A stretch of 64,000 nucleotides of DNA from Archivesica marissinica. Its lineage: Eukaryota > Mollusca > Bivalvia > Venerida > Vesicomyidae. Positions 57,600 to 64,000 of the stretch are shown here, in pieces. Location of the stretch: positions 51,911,820 to 51,975,819 of the forward strand of contig CM026401.1 of the NCBI GenBank assembly GCA_014843695.1, written 5' to 3'. Made by a program: the position numbers and the translations under genes. A model generated the notes under the pieces. It was not told the origin of the DNA. It searched no databases and saw only the letters and a program-made list of their open reading frames with translations. Each line of letters starts with the position of its first letter. Positions within the stretch are counted from its first letter, which is position 1.

Positions 57600-58100
57600 G
57601 ACTTCATGAATATACACGATTATATCATTTCTACATCATACGAATTCACCATTTCTACTTCATACGAATTTACGATTTCAACTTCATACGAATTCATCAT
57701 TTCTACTTCATACGAATTCATCATTTCTACTTCATACGAATTCACGATTTCTACTTCATACGATTCATCATTTCTACTTCATACGAATTCATCATTTCTA
57801 CTTCATACGAATTCACGATTTCTACTTCGTACGAATTCGCAATTTCTACTTCATATGAATTCACGATTTCTACTTCATACGAATTCATCATTTCTACTTC
57901 ATACGAATTCACGATTTCTACTTCATACGAATTCACGATTTCAACTTCATACGAATTCATCATTTCTACTTCATACGAATTCACGATTTCAACTTCATAC
58001 GAATTCATCATTTCTACTTCATACGAATTCACGATTTCTACTTCATACGAATTCATCATTTCTACTTCATACGAATTCATCATTTCTACTTCATGAATAC
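57600..58100. repeat. Minisatellite, 24-bp unit with an EcoRI motif, about 20 copies
   Basis: Units ATTTCTACTTCATACGAATT plus CACG or CATC; nearly every copy contains GAATTC. At 24 bp it stays open on both strands (plus SFLLHTNS, minus EVEIVNSY/EVEMMNSY), which is a periodicity effect. Confidence 0.95.
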
Positions 58101-58199
58101 ACGATTTCACCATTTCATCTTCACCAATTAGCGATTTCATTCTCTCAACTTGACGAATTCGCTCACTAAGATATAAATGCGAGATTATCCCACATAATG

Positions 58200-59529
58200 T
58201 TTTAGTTTAGTTTAATCATATGTTATTGCTATATACATGTACATAATAAATTCAAAGACATATATAATAAGAGCAAAAGCAAATGGGTTGGGCCACAAGT
58301 TCTGAACAACATTAGTAATTGGCCCTTCCCATGAGAGTATGTTGAACTTAGTGCAATACTGGCGAATATGTAACGTATGGCATGCATATTTGAAGTTTAA
58401 TGAGATATTATTTATCAAGTCGAAAGGCAATTGAAGCAGTGTTTGAATGATAAAAATAAAAAACTCAACGTTTACTACCGCTGTTGCTAGGTTCTGTTCC
58501 CCAGGTGAGAGGTCCCCGTGGTGCGCTCGATCGGGAGTAATATCATAGCGAATGTTGTGTTGCTAACGTGATCACAAATTAGAAACGCTTTGATTGTTTA
58601 ATATACTTTTGAACTGCTGCAAATATAATTATATTTTCGTTCTCATTGAGTGTTTCGCGGCCATGTAAAAGCAGGTTGACACTAAGGGGATGAAAAGCTC
58701 TAGTTTCATTGAATAGAGTAATTCTTTGAACAGTAAATTTATTACATTGAAAGAAAAAATGTTCTGAATCTTCGATTTGGGAGTCATAGTCACAGTGTGG
58801 ATTTACTCGTATGTAATTATTGAACAGGTCATTGTTTAGATTGCTGCACTTGTTTCGTAGTCGGGCATGAAGTACCGAGAGTGATCGTTCGCCATATAAA
58901 AAGTGTTTAGGTACGATGGGTGCTTTGAACATTTCACTTAGTCACGAATTAAATATATTTAGTGATTCGGCATTTCGGATACTTGCGTCAAGTGAATTCC
59001 ATAGAGCTGTTGAGGATGGTATGAACGAGTTATTATAGACTTGTGTTCGCCTTGCGATTGTTGTATAGTTGTCATTATTACGTAATGGGTAGTCTGTAGT
59101 TTCAGATACGATATTAGGGGAAATGTTTCTAAGGTAACTCGGTATAAGACCTTGTTTTGCTTTAAAAACAGTGATAAGTTTTTGAATTTTGCGTCTATCA
59201 GATAACGGTACCCAACCAATTTCTTTCGTTAATAAATGGATCGATACGGACCTTATGAGTCCTGTTACTACGCGTGCCGCTTCGAATTGTAATAGTTCTA
59301 ACGATCTCTTTTCGTACTCGGTACACCCATCCCATTCGACAGAAGCGTATTCCAAAATGGGCCTCATATACGATATATAAATTTGGTTAATAGTATTTCT
59401 CTTTAGTTTATATTTCACCGCTCTCATTGAACTTAAAACGTTCGTCATAATGTTCATGCATCCCACTCGACTAGCTAAATTCCAGGTTAGAGGATTAGAA
59501 AAATACTTTGTTTTCTTGCAAACTTTCAC
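58200..59529 (-). mobile_element. 5'-truncated non-LTR retrotransposon (LINE) 3' end
   Basis: The minus strand encodes the ORF2 region after the reverse transcriptase: YKLKRNTINQIYISYMRPIL, EYASVEWDGCTEYEKRSLEL, LTKEIGWVPLSDRRKIQKL (59410-59170). After one in-frame TGA (58942-58944) it continues ARLRNKCSNLNNDLFNNYI and the C-x-H-like segment CDYDSQIEDSEHFFFQCNKF, with a final stop at 58579. Codons on both sides of the TGA are in the same frame, so a single nonsense change (for example CGA to TGA) explains it. The remainder to about 58200 is presumed 3' UTR; its AATGGGTTGGGCCACA segment also occurs at 34867. Copy is dead. Confidence 0.82.
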
Positions 59530-59600
59530 TCAACACATTGTATATACAATATACATGTACTTCATATACATGTAACTAAACTAAATTGTTGCAGATATGT

Positions 59601-59943
59601 TCGCCTCCGTGGCCGAGTGGTTAAGATCGCTGACATGTCACTGTAACCTATCATCACTGATAATCTAGGGTTCCAGTCCCGCTCATTCTGAGCCCTGCTC
59701 ATACTGTGTCTCTTTATATATGAAACAGCTGGCAGTTTAAACTTTATTTATTTTACGATTGCGAAGCAAGTTCTAACAACTTATATTAATCACTCTCGTT
59801 GGCGCGGGTGAAAGCGTATATGTGGTCATTCGTGTGGGAGGAAACCGGAGTACCCGGATAAAACCCACATGTCCGATCTGGCGACCACCGTACCATCTCA
59901 CATCTCAGCTAGCAGTTTCTTACGGAGGTTGGTGCACCAAGTA
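59601..59943 (+). mobile_element. SINE, family A, interrupted by another SINE
   Basis: Head CCGTGGCCGAGTGGTTAAGA (best class-II tRNA-like box A in the window) with a diverged T-arm. The body stops at AGCTGGCAGTTT (59738) and resumes at AGCTAGCAGTTTCTTACGGA (59907) up to about 59943. The 3' tail is missing. Confidence 0.78.
59739..59905 (-). mobile_element. SINE, family C, 5'-truncated, nested
   Basis: The minus strand has body (GGTGGTCGCCAGATCGGACA) and tail (GAGAGTGATTAATATAAGTT, CTTGCTTCGCAATCG, AAATAAATAAAG) but no tRNA-like head. It is inserted into the family A SINE and bounded by CAGCTGGCAGTTT and CAGCTAGCAGTTT (12 of 13 identical), the expected target-site duplication. Confidence 0.85.
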
Positions 59944-60483
59944 AAAGCTTTTGCAGATATTCCTTTTACTCCCGTAAACTGTGGTTGGGACATTTGAAAC
60001 CGAACAGACTGTACCTGTAATATAATTGTTGCAGATATTCCTTTGGCTCCTGTAAACTTACTAAGGATCTTGTAACAGAGGACCTTCACATTGATACAGT
60101 GGTTACTTTGAACTGATAGCTTAGCAGTGTGTCGTTCCTACGAAAATAGAAATAACCCCATAAAAATGGCGACACGAACGTATCATTTTAGCTTTTAATC
60201 TTCCTAGAAAACGCAGTCGTCCAAATGCATTTATGCGGTTGCGACTTAAAATAAATTGAATCAGTCAGTCAGTAATTTTAGCTAACTATTGTGACAGCAT
60301 AGCTTTACAACGTAAGGAAATTCATTCACACGAGCTTGAACAATAGTATCCATAAAGCTCCACACACATTGAACCTCTATCCTAGGATCACATTTAGATA
60401 CAATTAATGAATAGGGTCCTAGGGTAGAACTACAATGCGTTTGGTGATTAATGAATACAATCTCAAGCTCCTACGATCCTACC
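59944..60483. other. Intergenic, short duplications only
   Basis: GTTGCAGATATTCCTTT occurs near 60027 and a near-identical copy (TTGCAGATATTCCTTTTACT) near 59950. Nothing else is recognised. Confidence 0.45.
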
Positions 60484-63400
60484 GCCGATGATAGAGACAG
60501 CATAGATTTACCATGTAGTTACAGAGACAGCATATATTTACCATGTGTAATGATAGAGACAGCATATATTTACCATGTGTAATGATAGAGACAGCATAGA
60601 TTTACCATGTAGTTACAGAGACAGCATAGATTTAACATGTGTAATGATAGAGACAACATAGATTTACCATGTAATGATAGAGACAGCATAGATTTACCGT
60701 GTGTAATGATAGAGACAGCATAGATTTACCATGTGTAATGATAGAGACAACATAGGTTTACCATGTGTAATGATAGAGACAACATAGATTTACCATGTGT
60801 AATGATAGCCATAGCATAGATTTACCATGTGTAATGATAGCGACAGCATAGATTTAACATGTAGTTACAGAGACAGCATAGATTTAACATGTGTAATGAT
60901 AGAGACATCATAGATTTACCATGTGTAATGATAGAGACGGCATAGATTTACCATGTAGTTACAGAAATAGCATAGATTTACCATGTAGTTACAGAAACAG
61001 CATTTATTTACCATGTGTAATGATAGAGACAGCATAGATTTACCATGTAGTTACAGAAACAACATAGATTTACCATGTAGTTACAGAAACAGCATATATT
61101 TACCATGTGTAATGATAGAGACAGCGTAGATTTAACATGTGTAATGATAGAGACAGCATAGATTTACCATGTGTAATGATAGAGACAGCATAGATTTACC
61201 ATGTAATGATAGAGACAGCATCGATTTACCATGTAGTTACAGAAACAGCATAGATTTACCACATAGTTACAGAAACAACATAGATTTACCATGTGTAATG
61301 ATAGAGACAACATCGATTTACCATGTGTAATAATAGAGACGGCATAGATTTACCATGTAGTTACAGAGACAGCATAGATTTACCATGTGTAATGATAGAG
61401 ACAGCGTAGATTTAACATGTGTAATGATAGAGACAGCATAGATTTACCATGTGTAATGATAGAGACAGCATAGATTTACCATGTAATGATAGAGACAGCA
61501 TCGATTTACCATGTAGTTACAGAAACAGCATAGATTTACCACATAGTTACAGAAACAACATAGATTTACCATGTGTAATGATAGAGACAGCATAGATTTA
61601 CCATGTAATGATAGAGACAGCATCGATTTACCATGTAGTTACAGAAACAGCATAGATTTACCATGTAGTTACAGAAACAACATAGATTTACCATATAGTT
61701 ACAGAAACAGCATAGATTTACCATGTGTAATGATAGAGACAGCATATATTTACCATTTAATGATAGAGACAGCATCGATTTACCATGTAGTTACAGAGAC
61801 AGGATATATTTACCATGTGTAATGATAGCGACAGCATAGATTTACCATGTGTAATGATAGAGACAGCATAGATTTAACATGTGTAATGAGAGAGACAGCA
61901 TAGATTTAACATGTGTAATGATAGAGACAGCATAGATTTACCATGTGTAATGATAGAGACAGCATAGATTTACCATGTGTAATGAGAGAGACAGCATAGA
62001 TTTACCATGTAGTTACATAGACAGCATAGATTTAACATGTGTAATGATAGAGACAGCATAGATTTAACATGTGTAATGATAGAGACAGCATAGATTTACC
62101 ATGTAGTTACATAGACAGCATAGATTTAACATGTGTAATGATAGAGACAGCATAGATTTACCTGGTGTAATGATAGAGACAGCATAGATTTAACATGTGT
62201 AATGATAGAGACAGCATAGATTTACCTGGTGTAATGATAGAGACAACATAGATTTAACATGTGTAATGATAGAGACAGCATAGATTTACCATGTAGTTAC
62301 AGAGACAGCATAGATTTACCATGTGTAATGATAGAGACAGCATAGATTTACCATGTGTAATCATAGAGACAGCATAGATATAACATGTGTAATGATAGAG
62401 ACAGCATAGATTTACCATGTAGTTACAGAGACAACACAGATTTAACATTTGTAATGAGAGAGACAGCATAGATTTACCATGTGTAATGATAGAGACAGCA
62501 TAGATTTAACATGTGTAATGATAGAGACAGCATAGATTTACCATGTGTAATGATAGAGACAGCATAGATTTACTATGTAGTTACATAGACAGCATAGATT
62601 TAACATGTAATGATAGAGACAGCATAGATTTACTATGTAGTTACATAGACAGCATAGATTTAACATGTGTAATGATAGCGACAACATAGATTTAACATGT
62701 GTAATGATAGAGACAGCATAGATTTACCATGTAGTTACAGAGACAGCATAGATTTACCATGTGTAATGATAGAGACAGCATAGATTTACCATGTGTAATC
62801 ATAGAGACAGCATAGATTTACCATGTAATGATAGAGACAGCATCGATTTACCATGTAGTTACAGAGACAGCATAGATTTAACATGTGTAATGATAGAGAC
62901 AGCATAGATTTACCATGTAGTTACATAGACAGCATAGATTTAACATGTGTAATGATAGAGACAACATAGATTTAACATGTGTAATGATAGAGACAGCATA
63001 GATTTACCATGTAGTTACAGAGACAGCATAGATTTACCATGTGTAATGATAGAGACAGCATATATTTAACATGTGTAATGATAGAGACAGCATAGATGTA
63101 CCATGTGTAATGATAGAGACAGCATACATTTACCAGGTAATTATAGAGACAGCATCGATTTACCATGTAGTTACAGAGACAGCATATATTTAACATGTGT
63201 AATAATAGAGACAGCATAGATTTACCAGGTTTAATGATAGAGACAGCATGTATTTAACATGTGTAATGATAGAGACGGCATAGATTTACCATGTAGTTAC
63301 AGAAACAGCATAGATTTACCATGTAGTTACAGAAACAGCATAGATTTACCATGTGTAATGATATAGACAGCATAGATTTACCATATGTAATGATAGAGAC

Positions 63401-64000
63401 AGCATAGATTTACCATGTAGTTACAGAGACAGCATAGATTTACCACATAGTTACATAGACAGCATAGATTTAACATGTGTAATGATAGAGACAACATAGA
63501 TTTAACATGTGTAATGATAGAGACAGCATAGATTTACCATGTAGTTACAGAGACAGCATAGATTTACCATGTGTAATGATAGAGACGGCATAGATTTACC
63601 ATGTAGTTACAGAAACAGCATAGATTTACCATGTAGTTACAGAAACAGCATAGATTTACCATGTGTAATGATATAGACAGCATAGATTTACCATATGTAA
63701 TGATAGAGACAGCATAGATTTACCATGTAGTTACAGAGACAGCATAGATTTACCACATAGTTACATAGACAGCATAGATTTAACATGTGTAATGATAGAG
63801 ACAACATAGATTTAACATGTGTAATGATAGAGACAGCATAGATTTACCATGTAGTTACAGAGACAGCATAGATTTACCATGTGTAATGATAGAGACGGCA
63901 TAGATTTACCATGTAGTTACAGAAACAGCATAGATTTACCATGTAGTTACAGAAACAGCATAGATTTACCATGTGTAATGATATAGACAGCATAGATTTA
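60484..64000. repeat. Minisatellite, 30-32-bp units, about 110 copies, runs off the window
   Basis: Two interleaved unit types share GACAGCATAGATTTACCATG. One continues TGTAATGATAGA (32 bp) and the other TAGTTACAGA (30 bp). TTAAC replaces TTACC in many units. Larger periods are superimposed: 280 bp (61121 versus 61401) and 310 bp (63271, 63581, 63891). Minus-strand open frames such as MLSLSLHMVNLCC are artefacts. Confidence 0.97.

Noticed and set aside
61566..63217. Minus-strand frames such as MLSLSLHMVNLCCLCNYMVN
   Set aside because: Repeat translation of the 30/32-bp array.

Overview
The window looks like nuclear DNA of a metazoan, most likely a bivalve mollusc. That placement is an inference from intron-bearing animal genes (a three-repeat sacsin, a CYP4-type cytochrome P450 and a channel-like membrane protein), several tRNA-headed SINE families, MITEs, LINE remnants, a Tc1 element, and a very heavy load of minisatellites. 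There is no operon structure. Two runs of exactly 1,000 N (25936-26935 and 38494-39493) are assembly gaps.

Layout. 1-7.4 kb: SINEs, a decayed LINE 3' end, two AT-rich minisatellites and a MITE. 7.4-11.5 kb: a 98/74-bp block repeat interrupted by an apparently intact 1,571-bp Tc1/mariner element with perfect 28-bp terminal inverted repeats. 11.5-34.4 kb, minus strand: a sacsin-like gene. Four upstream exons (34335-34447, 33140-33253, 28566-28713, 24197-25834) join in phase and build the first GHKL/HSP90-like ATPase module. A giant exon (22444-11781) carries the second and third modules. A J-domain coding stretch (11528-11725) lies just downstream, in another frame. Its introns hold five different minisatellites, SINEs and a CCAAT-bearing MITE. 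35.7-43.7 kb: almost only minisatellites (31-, 34- and 35-bp units). 46.05-49.89 kb, plus strand: the 3' half of a CYP4-like P450 gene in five exons. Two of its introns begin with minisatellites whose units contain the adjoining 5' splice site. 50.40-54.26 kb, minus strand: four in-phase exons of a small multi-pass protein with a potassium-channel-like pore segment in which the filter GYGD is replaced by GSAD. It is convergent with the P450. 56-60 kb: SINEs, a 24-bp array and a 5'-truncated LINE. 60.5-64 kb: a 30-32-bp minisatellite running off the window, with a 310-bp higher-order period at its end.

The three cellular genes have no obvious shared pathway. Sacsin is a chaperone-like protein, the P450 would be a membrane mono-oxygenase, and the third is a putative channel-like protein. 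The points most worth following up are the degenerate channel filter, the splice-donor-seeded minisatellites in the P450, the frame breaks before the sacsin J domain, and the modular SINE heads and tails. All exon calls rest on reading splice signals, phases and protein motifs by eye; no search was run.
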